DNA from: Nitrospirales bacterium
GTDB taxonomy: Bacteria > Nitrospirota > Nitrospiria > Nitrospirales > UBA8639
Direction: 5' to 3'
NCBI GenBank assembly: GCA_031315865.1
Contig: JALDRJ010000002.1
Span: forward strand, 3,322,001 to 3,386,000
DNA: 64,000 nucleotides
Below, one piece after another: positions 38,061-46,480 of the stretch. The notes under the pieces are model-generated. The model saw only the letters and a list, made by a program, of their open reading frames with translations. It searched no databases and was not told the DNA's origin. A program made the translations under genes and the position numbers. The stretch's first letter is position 1; the number at the start of each line of letters is the position of its first letter.

Positions 38061-40772
38061 TCATGGTTGAGAGTTGGAGGGGGTACCGAACCAGATATCA
38101 TCTAGGTAGAGTGTGCCCGACATTTGCTCCCATTCAAATACGACTTGCAACGTCTCCAAATGAGTCAAGTCCACGCCATGTTGAGCAAAGGCCTCGAGAG
38201 GAATCGCCACGGATTGCCATTCCGTGGATACAGTCATGTAATCCTCAAGATTCACGCCCCACCGAACGTTGCCATCATCAAGGTAAATGTTGGGTCTCTC
38301 TCCACCTTCTCCTCCCCGGACACGAAATGACACCCTGGAACATCGAGAACAATCAACCCCCCCCAAATCGGTCGCCCAACCGGCATAGGTCAAGAGATCG
38401 CTGGCGTAGGCATTGATGGCGCCGATGTTTCCACCGTACGAAAGCCGATACAACCCATTGGGTGATCCCCTCGTGTACGTACCATTGATGGCAGCCGCAC
38501 CATTCGCGAAAGTCCGGTGTTCGCCGCCTAGTAAATTTTTCCCATGCCATTGTTCAAAACTGTCCACATGATACGCACGCACATGTTTGTGAAATTGAAT
38601 ATCATCGAGAAGAATGGTGCCTTTGGACTTTGTACTCATATGGGCAAAGGAAAAACTGACATTTTCAACCGCTCCCCAATTGAGTTCAGAACCAAAGACC
38701 GTCAGAGGGATCTCGATCCGCTTCCAATCCGTATCGAGCCTTTCTGGATGATAGGTACTGAGAAGAATTTTTCGTTCTTGACCGGATGAATCCCGAATCC
38801 CGACAAACATGTCCTGATTCAAGTCCGCACTTTTGACGGAAAAACTCAAGGCATAAAACCCGCGAAGGTCAAGACGTGGGAGGGTCGTGGCATACCCGCT
38901 GTATGTCTTGGGCCTGGAAACATCATACGAAAGAACGAGTGAATGCCCACGCCCTGAAGCATCATCAGAGGCAAAGGCTATTGTAATGATGCCACTAGCA
39001 GGATTGGATGGATTTTGAAACGTAAACATTGGACGTCGAAAATGATTTCTTCCTTTTTTTTGATTGAAATTGTCAACCACAAGAACATCTTCATTCGGAT
39101 GGAGACCCGCCTCAATTTCTCGACTAATCCCAAAGTTATCGATGTAATACGTGGCTCCAGCAGGGTTGTGTCCATACTGAAGTCGCATGTATCCCGTGAC
39201 ATCCCAGTCTGCCATGATCAATTCATCAACGATGAAATTTCCGGTTTTCGTACGCAACATGTCATAGAAGTTGAATTGCGTCGCATGCCATTCCCCATCA
39301 GCCACAATATCCGGCACAGTGCCGATCTGTGCGATATTCACGCGTTTGTGTAGAAGTTCCATGGGATCATCGGTCAACCTGACTTGATACCATCTTCCTG
39401 ACACTTTCGCGTATAGATTGGTCTTCACCCCTGGGTCCATTCGATAATCAAACTCAATGATGGGAAATTCGCGGGCGCTGAAAGGTGTTGTCCTAATATT
39501 GACAGCAAAATTGCCTCCGGGTTGGGAGTTCACAATTTTCAAAGCTTTCGTTCCGTCAAATGTGGAGGCCCCATCGATACTGACGGTCGCTCCCGCTTGA
39601 CCGTCACGGTTGGACCATGATCCGACTCCCTTCTCAAAATCTTCCTGAACAAGATAATGTTGGGAAGTTGGCACTCCGGCATTGACCTGATGAATTGTTT
39701 TGGTCCAAGAATTAACAGGGATGGGATCGGACCCTTCCCCTACCCGATTCGTAGACATCACGGCATACAATGCATGTAATCGCCTGACACGGGTGAACAG
39801 GGCACCCGATTCGATTTCCTGTTGAAATGTGGGGAGATGGACCCACTCCTGAATCGCAGGATCGTATCCGTAAATGGCCATACGCTCTCGTTCAGAATGG
39901 TGAAGATTTTCCGGGATTTTTATTTCTAGAACGGCGCTTTTGGTAAACCTCTCACCTGGTTCTTTGACCTCATACACATCACCAATAAGTTGTCGGCCAT
40001 GACCAGATATCTTGGGTCTCTGATTCGTCGATTGAATAAGGATGAGTCTAAATGGGGCGGTAATAGACTGCTCCTGGATCGATAGCCTCACCTGCTCATC
40101 GGGGCTGATCACCTGCCCACCCCAAGCATTGGGTATCACATTCGCTACATGAACCGTGACTCGATCCTCGATGCGTTGTCCATCCGTCGAGATAACAACC
40201 AGGCGAATGGTGTAGGTTCCCTTTAAATTAATCGGATGATCTGGAGGGTGAGTCGGGAGATAGACATAATTTTTCAGCCCCGTATCCCAGGTACCAAGAT
40301 TGCCTTCGATGGAAAGGTCCGCGGACAGATAGAGGGGATTGGGAGTCACATTCTGGGTTTGAGGAGTGGTTGATCGGCGCAAAAGTTCCCAATGGGTTGG
40401 ATTGGAGCCTTGGCCATATTCGACTCGATATTCTTTGAACTTTTTCCCGTGGGCTTTACCAAAAATTGGCACATTTGCCCGAACTAACGCCTGATGGGTT
40501 GGAATAAAAATCTCTGCTGTTAATGCGTCGGGTTGACCCTGGGCACTAACCCTGGATAACACTGGAGTCTTTTCTGTAGAGACTTGGATAAATGTCGGGT
40601 CAGTGCTGATAATATCCTCTTGACACCCTCCACCGAGCGCGCAAGGAAATTGCTCCATTTGCATTTCGCTACCCACTCTTTCAGAAAATGGGCTGACTTG
40701 AGCCATTACCATCAACTGACTTGATAGCATCACGCTTGTGACAAAACCCGTCAGCATTGTTTGAACCTTCAT
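38061..40772 (-). CDS. Large exported protein with three carbohydrate-binding-like modules
   Basis: A 903-residue protein with a signal peptide (MKVQTMLTGFVTSVMLSSQL). A beta-sandwich with the pattern VEYGQGSNPTHWELL follows at about 100-150. The C-terminal half has three jelly-roll modules of about 160 residues, starting near VQEDFEKGVGSW, VVDNFNQKKGRN and HVDSFEQWHGKN, and ending in YIDNFG, LLDDIQF and YLDDIWFG. This is the CBM4/9/11-like layout found in glycan-binding proteins. GGGGAGGG lies just before the start. It stands 24 bases before the GH17 gene. It probably binds the polymer in the periplasm or at the surface; no catalytic domain was recognised. Confidence 0.75.
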   Translation of the reverse strand: MKVQTMLTGFVTSVMLSSQLMVMAQVSPFSERVGSEMQMEQFPCALGGGCQEDIISTDPTFIQVSTEKTPVLSRVSAQGQPDALTAEIFIPTHQALVRANVPIFGKAHGKKFKEYRVEYGQGSNPTHWELLRRSTTPQTQNVTPNPLYLSADLSIEGNLGTWDTGLKNYVYLPTHPPDHPINLKGTYTIRLVVISTDGQRIEDRVTVHVANVIPNAWGGQVISPDEQVRLSIQEQSITAPFRLILIQSTNQRPKISGHGRQLIGDVYEVKEPGERFTKSAVLEIKIPENLHHSERERMAIYGYDPAIQEWVHLPTFQQEIESGALFTRVRRLHALYAVMSTNRVGEGSDPIPVNSWTKTIHQVNAGVPTSQHYLVQEDFEKGVGSWSNRDGQAGATVSIDGASTFDGTKALKIVNSQPGGNFAVNIRTTPFSAREFPIIEFDYRMDPGVKTNLYAKVSGRWYQVRLTDDPMELLHKRVNIAQIGTVPDIVADGEWHATQFNFYDMLRTKTGNFIVDELIMADWDVTGYMRLQYGHNPAGATYYIDNFGISREIEAGLHPNEDVLVVDNFNQKKGRNHFRRPMFTFQNPSNPASGIITIAFASDDASGRGHSLVLSYDVSRPKTYSGYATTLPRLDLRGFYALSFSVKSADLNQDMFVGIRDSSGQERKILLSTYHPERLDTDWKRIEIPLTVFGSELNWGAVENVSFSFAHMSTKSKGTILLDDIQFHKHVRAYHVDSFEQWHGKNLLGGEHRTFANGAAAINGTYTRGSPNGLYRLSYGGNIGAINAYASDLLTYAGWATDLGGVDCSRCSRVSFRVRGGEGGERPNIYLDDGNVRWGVNLEDYMTVSTEWQSVAIPLEAFAQHGVDLTHLETLQVVFEWEQMSGTLYLDDIWFGTPSNSQP

Positions 40773-40843
40773 GACCCTCCCCTCACGATATGAAACTCAC
40801 TGGATACATGACTTGCAGGTTAAAATGTTTCATGCGTCCTCTA

Positions 40844-41605
40844 TCAGGGAAACGTCACTCCGACAAGACGGCTCTGTCGATCATAACTATACTTGCTGGT
40901 GATCCCATTAGCATTGGTTACTGAAACTAAATTACCGACACTGTCATGCTCATACGAGACGGAACGACCCCGGCCGTCACGTATTGTCCGTATACGGTGG
41001 GTTTCTTGATCATAATAAAAGGTAATAATGTTTCCTTCAGCATCACTGATGGATTCCAAATAGCCATCTGCTCCGTAGGCCAGCGAAATCTTGTTCCCAT
41101 ATTGATTACCTTGGATATGGGTGAGTCTGCCTTTACGACTAAACTCAAACATCGTACCTGCTTCGTCAAGAAATTTGTGCAGCCCCTCTCCGTCACTCTT
41201 GATCAGACGTGAATCCTTCTCGTCTCCAGTCGATAAGGTTCCCGACTCCGTTTTAGTAAAAACGGTATTCTGACCCTTACCATCAAATAATTGAATTCTC
41301 CTATCAGAAGTATTACGTATATGCATCAAATAATTATGTGTCCATCGCTTCCCTACAGGGCTATCAATTCTGGTATGTGAAAGATAGCTCCTGACAATTT
41401 CGATCTGGACGCCCTTTCCATGAAAGCCAATATCAATAGCTGAATCGTTTCCTCTTGGTCCCACCCACCAGCCAAACTTATGAGGAGATGCTTCTTGTAA
41501 CGGCTCACTACGACTACCCCCAGATATCGTACATCCGGCCAGGAACGTGAGCATCACAACGAACACTACCAAGGTGTCTTTCCGAAATACGCGTCGTCCA
41601 AGCAC
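40844..41605 (-). CDS. RHS/YD-repeat lipoprotein
   Basis: A 253-residue lipoprotein. The lipobox is FLAGC near residue 24. The rest follows the N-terminal part of RHS proteins: SPVGKRWTHNYLMHI, LFDGKGQNTVF, then YD-type repeats such as LAYGADGYLESISDAEGNIITFYYD and VSYEHDSVGNLVSVTNANG, split over several units. There is no RHS core or toxin tip, so this is a short shell segment, not a toxin. The GTG at 41605 is well supported by GGAGAG six bases upstream. It is the first gene of the minus-strand series. YD repeats often bind carbohydrate, which fits the setting. Confidence 0.8.
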   Translation of the reverse strand: MLGRRVFRKDTLVVFVVMLTFLAGCTISGGSRSEPLQEASPHKFGWWVGPRGNDSAIDIGFHGKGVQIEIVRSYLSHTRIDSPVGKRWTHNYLMHIRNTSDRRIQLFDGKGQNTVFTKTESGTLSTGDEKDSRLIKSDGEGLHKFLDEAGTMFEFSRKGRLTHIQGNQYGNKISLAYGADGYLESISDAEGNIITFYYDQETHRIRTIRDGRGRSVSYEHDSVGNLVSVTNANGITSKYSYDRQSRLVGVTFP

Positions 41606-42263
41606 TCAATGCTCTCCAATTTACAATCGCTCTCCACCTCATCAAAAAGGTGCTCTCGCTTCTACAAAAGTTTTCTCTAAAACGATGTGCCCGTAGATAA
41701 GGTTGGATATCTATGAGTTTTTTCTCAATTTAGCCACACACATTCTCTCTCACGTAGAAAAGACTGAGCATAGTATACGGGGCTAAACAATAGGATTACA
41801 ACCGGCCAATATGTCAAAATGTTCAACAATTACAAAGTGTTCTGCGTTCTTACGTTGAAAGTCAAAGAGTTCCTGATTGGTAGAGTCCTCCAGGCTGTCC
41901 TACCCTTGAGGCCAGTCTATGGGTAGTACCGGCACTCTTACGGTCCCATGGTCCTGGCCTTGCCTTATTGATTCTACCGGTAGCTCTAAGGTAGACTCCC
42001 TCGATTTTTCAAGGTTTTCATCATTTTTATGTACTAGCTGCCTCCTGGAAAATTTAGTATTTTCCATCAGCCTTCATCTTCAGTCATTTATTTCTTCATA
42101 CTTTATTTGTACCGGTCTCAACCAATATTCCAACACTCGATTTTCAATTGATGTCATGTCATTACCGTTAACATGCAACATGACTTTCTCAACGTGAGTA
42201 AATCTGTTTGAAGGCCATCATTTTCATGTTTCGAGCCTGACATCTACCAAAAGGAGCAGAACA
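41606..42263. other. Long divergent intergenic region
   Basis: These 658 bases separate the RHS lipoprotein and beta-barrel genes and hold no supported gene. TACCGG occurs three times (41927, 41975, 42111), the second inside the perfect palindrome CTACCGGTAG (41974-41983). CTACCC (41900-41905) and GGGTAG (41921-41926) form an inverted repeat. The region probably carries the promoters and regulatory sites of both units. I could not match it to a known riboswitch. Confidence 0.5.
41773..41802 (-). promoter_or_regulatory. Candidate promoter for the glucan-type series
   Basis: On the minus strand TTGTAA (41802-41797), an 18-base spacer and TATACT (41778-41773) resemble a sigma-70 promoter, four and five of six positions. 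It would leave a leader of about 160 bases before the RHS lipoprotein start. Confidence 0.35.
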
Positions 42264-44126
42264 TTGTCTGGTATAGCCATGCGCACAGCAATCGATAGTT
42301 CAATCATGAATCAGGCGGAACAGTGCTCTATGCTGTGGAAACGCGCAGGGTTAGGGCTTTTCGTATTTCTTCTGAACCTGCCTCTTTCTTTGGCAACTGC
42401 CGCAGAACGAATAGATCCACATGCCTGCTCCTGGTATGCAGGAAAAGTTTCACCCTCAGACTATCAGGAGGAAATCGAACGCCGCATTGCAACTCCACTC
42501 GCGGAAGATTCGCCTGAATATCCTTACCGGCTCTGTATCATCGCCGAACTCATGAAACGGAATGGTGATGCACGCGCCACTTCTTACTATGAACAAGCGA
42601 TTGCACTCCATCCTGAGGAACCCGGCCTAGAACTCATATATGGTGAATATTTGCAATGGATGCGGGGGGTAAAAAACGGCGGAATGGTCGTCGAAGCGAA
42701 AGAACATTACAGACTGGCGCAAGAAAAAATCGCGAGCCTCAAGGCTCAAGATCGATGGGGAGCGCGCAATGATGAAAAAACCAGCGATGACATCAAGAAA
42801 GCCATTTTCTACCTCAACCAAGCCAATGGGGTAGGCATAGCCGTCGGAGGCAAGGAACCAACCGTATTTTTCAGTACGATTACGGAAACACGGAATGATA
42901 CGGTGGCCTTTGAATATCAATGGGTTGACAGTCGGTCCTTTAACTCAGAGGCACTCTATTCCCAAAGCAGGAATAAGCTTGCGAGACCGCTGACAAAAGA
43001 TGAATTGAAAGGCATTGCCCGGCATAAACTGAGCGTGGTGACCTCAAATCGCCTACGAATTCAGCTTGGAAAGTTACGCGCGCTAGATTTCACATATCGT
43101 TACTTACGCTTTAACGATGCCAAAATTCCCAATTATAACGAACCCAAAAGAAACGTAAATGATGTTGGCCATGAATATGGAGTCTCTCTCTCTAACGACT
43201 TTCAACTGCCTATGGCCATTGACTTATTCGTTCAGGCAGGGGCCAAGTTTATTCGCCGGACGACATCTGCAGAAGGATTTAATGATCGCAAGGAGGATTC
43301 TCAATTGTTCAATTTGCTTTTGGGTGCTTCAAAGCTGATTGGACAAGGAAAAATGACTGGAGAACTTGAATACAGGCATCAATTGTGGGATCCAGGGTAC
43401 AATTGGGAATCAATCGATACAATCCAGGGCAATCTTCTTTACCAATCTCGTCTGTTTGGAACCGATCGTTGGATCCTCGATGGAACATACGTGTACCAAT
43501 TTGTAGATCAAAGTTCATACAATCCATTCAACGACAATATGAAATCTTTCATCGTGCAGGCAACCTACGTCTTTACCGTCCCGCAATTTATAAGAGATCG
43601 TGTAGGCGGAGGAGATGTCTTTGGGGGGTATGCGGATGCTTCGACACTCATTGCCTCGCAATCGGAAAACGAGGTAAAAAAACGCCAATTTTTCGGAGGT
43701 TTTGCGCTGCGACGAATTGATCTGGCGCCATCACTCAATCCATTTGATATCCACTTTCGCAGTTCGTACTACATTAGCGATGTGAGACAAGACTCCTCAC
43801 AAGACCATTCTCAGTGGAGAAACGAATTGACATTTGGCTACCGTCTCGTCGAGAACCGTCAAGTGCAATGGCTCCCGAATAGGAATAGCATGATTCAACC
43901 TGCCTTACTGAACCTCGAAGTGCCAGTTCGTCATGACGGCTCCGTCGAAGGGCTCAGAGAATACGCCAATTATCGCGTAGGCTTACAATTAAAAGGCGAT
44001 TTTATCTACTCGCAACATAACGTATCCTTCCCCTTCTATGGCACGATAGGATACGCCTTTGAACGGTTCTACCATCTGAAAGAAAATTTCCACATCTTCC
44101 TTTTTCGACTCGGAACGGGTTTCTAG
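42264..44126 (+). CDS. Outer-membrane beta-barrel protein with N-terminal TPR-like part
   Basis: A 620-residue protein. A signal peptide (LGLFVFLLNLPLSLATAA) is followed by a helical, TPR-like part (about residues 60-180, with ATSYYEQAIALHPEEPGLELIYGEYL). The remaining 400 residues show alternating amphipathic strands and the chain ends in Phe (FRLGTGF), as in outer-membrane barrels. The TPR-plus-barrel layout resembles polysaccharide exporters such as BcsC or AlgK/AlgE. The start is TTG, supported by AGGAG seven bases upstream. It is divergent from the glucan-type series, so export of that polymer is a fair inference. Confidence 0.78.
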   Translation: MSGIAMRTAIDSSIMNQAEQCSMLWKRAGLGLFVFLLNLPLSLATAAERIDPHACSWYAGKVSPSDYQEEIERRIATPLAEDSPEYPYRLCIIAELMKRNGDARATSYYEQAIALHPEEPGLELIYGEYLQWMRGVKNGGMVVEAKEHYRLAQEKIASLKAQDRWGARNDEKTSDDIKKAIFYLNQANGVGIAVGGKEPTVFFSTITETRNDTVAFEYQWVDSRSFNSEALYSQSRNKLARPLTKDELKGIARHKLSVVTSNRLRIQLGKLRALDFTYRYLRFNDAKIPNYNEPKRNVNDVGHEYGVSLSNDFQLPMAIDLFVQAGAKFIRRTTSAEGFNDRKEDSQLFNLLLGASKLIGQGKMTGELEYRHQLWDPGYNWESIDTIQGNLLYQSRLFGTDRWILDGTYVYQFVDQSSYNPFNDNMKSFIVQATYVFTVPQFIRDRVGGGDVFGGYADASTLIASQSENEVKKRQFFGGFALRRIDLAPSLNPFDIHFRSSYYISDVRQDSSQDHSQWRNELTFGYRLVENRQVQWLPNRNSMIQPALLNLEVPVRHDGSVEGLREYANYRVGLQLKGDFIYSQHNVSFPFYGTIGYAFERFYHLKENFHIFLFRLGTGF

Positions 44127-44368
44127 TCCATGCCGTCACAGTCTTCAGTGAACTTGGGTCGGATGGCCCCATAGCTGAGCTTGGGCTCGACATCCCTCAT
44201 CATATTCCATGCCTCCACATTTTGTCCTTCCATTTCAGGTCGGTTTTTCGATAATTTGAACTTGCAGGTGTTTCTGGCAAATCGGTAGACCGAATGATAT
44301 GTTCATCCGCCGGACATTCTTCTTTGGGACATAGCTTGAGTCTGAACTGATCGCGGGAGAATTTGAGC

Positions 44369-44944
44369 ATGCGATGGATTTCTCGAACTCTTATCCTTTT
44401 TTATGCTGGTCTTGTCGGATGTTCCTCCGCCTTAACCTGGGTGCCAGACCACCAGTCTCATCAACCTTCCTGTGTCCCTGACAGACTGCCTTCGTGGGAA
44501 GATTTCTCCAAACGAGAGACCCCCACGGCTACTCCGGCAGCACAGACGGCCATTCGGTTTCTCCTCCATGATTCACCGCCTTACCTTATCGCGAAATTCG
44601 ACCATGAGCATTCATGGGTTAAACCTCAACCGGCCAATCCTGAGTCGCCAGCAGAGTGGATCGCCTCACAAAAATTATTGGCGCATGAACAGGTTCATTT
44701 CCTCATCAGCTGCCTTCTGGTTCGACAAGCCAATCGTGTGACCCATACTGAAGAAAACCCACGAAAAATGCTGGAGTTAGTCAAATCGGTTGCTCAACGG
44801 GTGAATGTCCAATATGATACCGACACGAAACATGGCACTGATGAGAAGGCCCAAATGACCTGGGAAACGCAAGTCCAAGAGCAATTCGAAGAAGTGACCG
44901 CGCAACCCAGTGAAGCATTCGGCACACAGGAAAAACCTCGGTAA
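44369..44944 (+). CDS. Lipoprotein with HExxH motif (DUF922-like)
   Basis: A 191-residue lipoprotein with lipobox LVGC near residue 18. The central LLAHEQVHFLISCLLVRQANR contains HEQVH, the zinc-protease-type HExxH motif, in a setting like the DUF922 family (HEQxHF). The second metal ligand is not obvious. The ATG at 44369, with GGGAGAA upstream, is preferred over a TTG two codons earlier. The downstream gene is on the same strand. Protease activity is possible but not shown. Confidence 0.7.
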   Translation: MRWISRTLILFYAGLVGCSSALTWVPDHQSHQPSCVPDRLPSWEDFSKRETPTATPAAQTAIRFLLHDSPPYLIAKFDHEHSWVKPQPANPESPAEWIASQKLLAHEQVHFLISCLLVRQANRVTHTEENPRKMLELVKSVAQRVNVQYDTDTKHGTDEKAQMTWETQVQEQFEEVTAQPSEAFGTQEKPR

Positions 44945-45042
44945 GGGAGCGATGTTTTCTTTCAAAGAATTCCTTGTGTTATAAGCAGGGTGACATTGGA
45001 TATATCCGTAGATTCGGTCTTTTATCAATCATTGAGGTGATC

Positions 45043-45435
45043 ATGATTCGATTTCAATACATTGCGATATGTTCCCTGAGTGTTATTTTTTTTGTCATTC
45101 ATTTCCTGTTATCTCCAGAAGCTTTTGGCCAAGCCCGAACGGAGACGAATTGCAATTTCGGCATGGTGAAAGGACAGGAAGTTGGCAGTTGCAATGTCCC
45201 AATTCCTTCCAGCTGCACTGTTGCGCAAATTCCCGGCTTTGATAAGCCCTGGGCTGACATATCCAAAGGCGGAAACACCAATTGTCAATTTGACGAAAAA
45301 CAATCTGACTGGGAAACTACGATCGTCGGAACGTGCGATACTTGCAAAACCGATCACTGTTCAGCTCGGTTTAGCGTGATGTTTAATTGTTCGAGTACAA
45401 CCACTCCGCCCAACATGCAACGTCAAGCTCACTAA
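45043..45435 (+). CDS. Small secreted cysteine-rich protein
   Basis: A 130-residue protein with a signal peptide (FQYIAICSLSVIFFVIHFLL, cleavage near EAFGQA). The mature part has eight Cys residues (for example TNCNFGMVKGQEVGSC, GTCDTCKTDHC, FNCS), so several disulfides are likely. GAGGTG precedes the ATG at 45043; a longer reading upstream lacks support. I do not recognise the family. It follows the HExxH lipoprotein by about 100 bases. Confidence 0.7.
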   Translation: MIRFQYIAICSLSVIFFVIHFLLSPEAFGQARTETNCNFGMVKGQEVGSCNVPIPSSCTVAQIPGFDKPWADISKGGNTNCQFDEKQSDWETTIVGTCDTCKTDHCSARFSVMFNCSSTTTPPNMQRQAH

Positions 45436-45466
45436 AATCTGGCCCCATCGTTGCCCCGTTCTGCCG

Positions 45467-46480
45467 ATGTCGCTTACCGCTACGATCAAGTCCGAGGCAT
45501 TGCAGGCTGGCTTCGATGCCGTCGGAATCATTCAGCTTCCTCTTACCCCATCTCCGGCTCACCCCCCTGATATCCGCGATGTGCCTTCTGACGCTTCAAC
45601 CACTAATACACTATACCTGCGTTTACAAGAATGGCTCCAACAAGGATTTCACGCCACGATGGACTGGATGACCCGGTCTCCGCACAAACGCAGTCATCCA
45701 ACGCTTGTGCTCCCTGGTTGCCGATCAATCATTTCTCTCGCCATCAATTACTTTATTGACGAGCTGCCTGACGAAAGACCGGGAAATGGTCGAATTGCTC
45801 GCTACGCATGGGGGAAAGACTACCACCATCTCTTTAAGCGGCGCCTCAAAAAACTCAACGCCATCATTCACCGGCTGGCTCCCGAAGCTCAAACCAAATG
45901 GTATGCCGATACAGGCCCTATCATGGAAAAAGCCTGGGCGCAAGAAGCAGGCCTGGGGTGGATTGGCAAACATTCCAACCTCGTGTCTTCGGAGTATGGG
46001 TCTTGGCTGTTGTTGGGCGAAATCTTGACGACGTTGGAACTTGAGAGGGATCTTCCTGGCACGGACCTTTGCGGTTCTTGCACATTGTGCATCAACGCCT
46101 GTCCAACCGGAGCGATCGTGGAACCCTACGTGGTCAACGCAGAAAAATGCATTTCGTACATTACGATCGAACACCGGGGAGCAGAAGAAACCATTTCACC
46201 TGAAGTCAGGAAAAATATCGGCAATCGAATTTTTGGTTGCGATGATTGTCTGGATATCTGTCCATTTAATCACCGAAGTGTGCCCACCGCTGAATCTACG
46301 TTTCAACCCTCGGAGGTCACGATTGCGCCAAAGCTGTCAGCGTTGCAGACCCTTTCACCTGAATGTTTTTCCATGATGTTTCAAAACAGCCCCATTCGAC
46401 GTGCAAAACATGAAGGCTTTATCCGAAACATTCGCATGGCCCAAGAGCCAACGCACGTTACCGCAGTGAAACCACAGTAG
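45467..46480 (+). CDS. queG: Epoxyqueuosine reductase
   Basis: QueG reduces epoxyqueuosine to queuosine in tRNA, using a cobalamin cofactor and two [4Fe-4S] clusters. The cluster motifs CGSCTLCINACP and GCDDCLDICPFN are complete. Other family marks are YADTGPIMEKAWAQEAGLGWIGKH and CISYITIEHRG. Length is 337 residues, slightly short of some QueG proteins that carry a C-terminal HEAT-like part. Its 3' end overlaps that of mutS2 by 23 bases on opposite strands. Confidence 0.95.
   Translation: MSLTATIKSEALQAGFDAVGIIQLPLTPSPAHPPDIRDVPSDASTTNTLYLRLQEWLQQGFHATMDWMTRSPHKRSHPTLVLPGCRSIISLAINYFIDELPDERPGNGRIARYAWGKDYHHLFKRRLKKLNAIIHRLAPEAQTKWYADTGPIMEKAWAQEAGLGWIGKHSNLVSSEYGSWLLLGEILTTLELERDLPGTDLCGSCTLCINACPTGAIVEPYVVNAEKCISYITIEHRGAEETISPEVRKNIGNRIFGCDDCLDICPFNHRSVPTAESTFQPSEVTIAPKLSALQTLSPECFSMMFQNSPIRRAKHEGFIRNIRMAQEPTHVTAVKPQ

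Noticed and set aside
40844-41605. RHS polymorphic toxin
   Set aside because: No core domain, toxin tip or immunity gene is visible; only a short YD-repeat lipoprotein.
41880-42000. Possible c-di-GMP (GEMM) riboswitch before the beta-barrel gene
   Set aside because: Short inverted repeats are present, but the conserved GEMM core could not be matched.
41919-42197. Plus-strand frame in the divergent control region
   Set aside because: Ser/Thr/Phe-rich low-complexity translation without a ribosome site; the region fits a regulatory stretch better.
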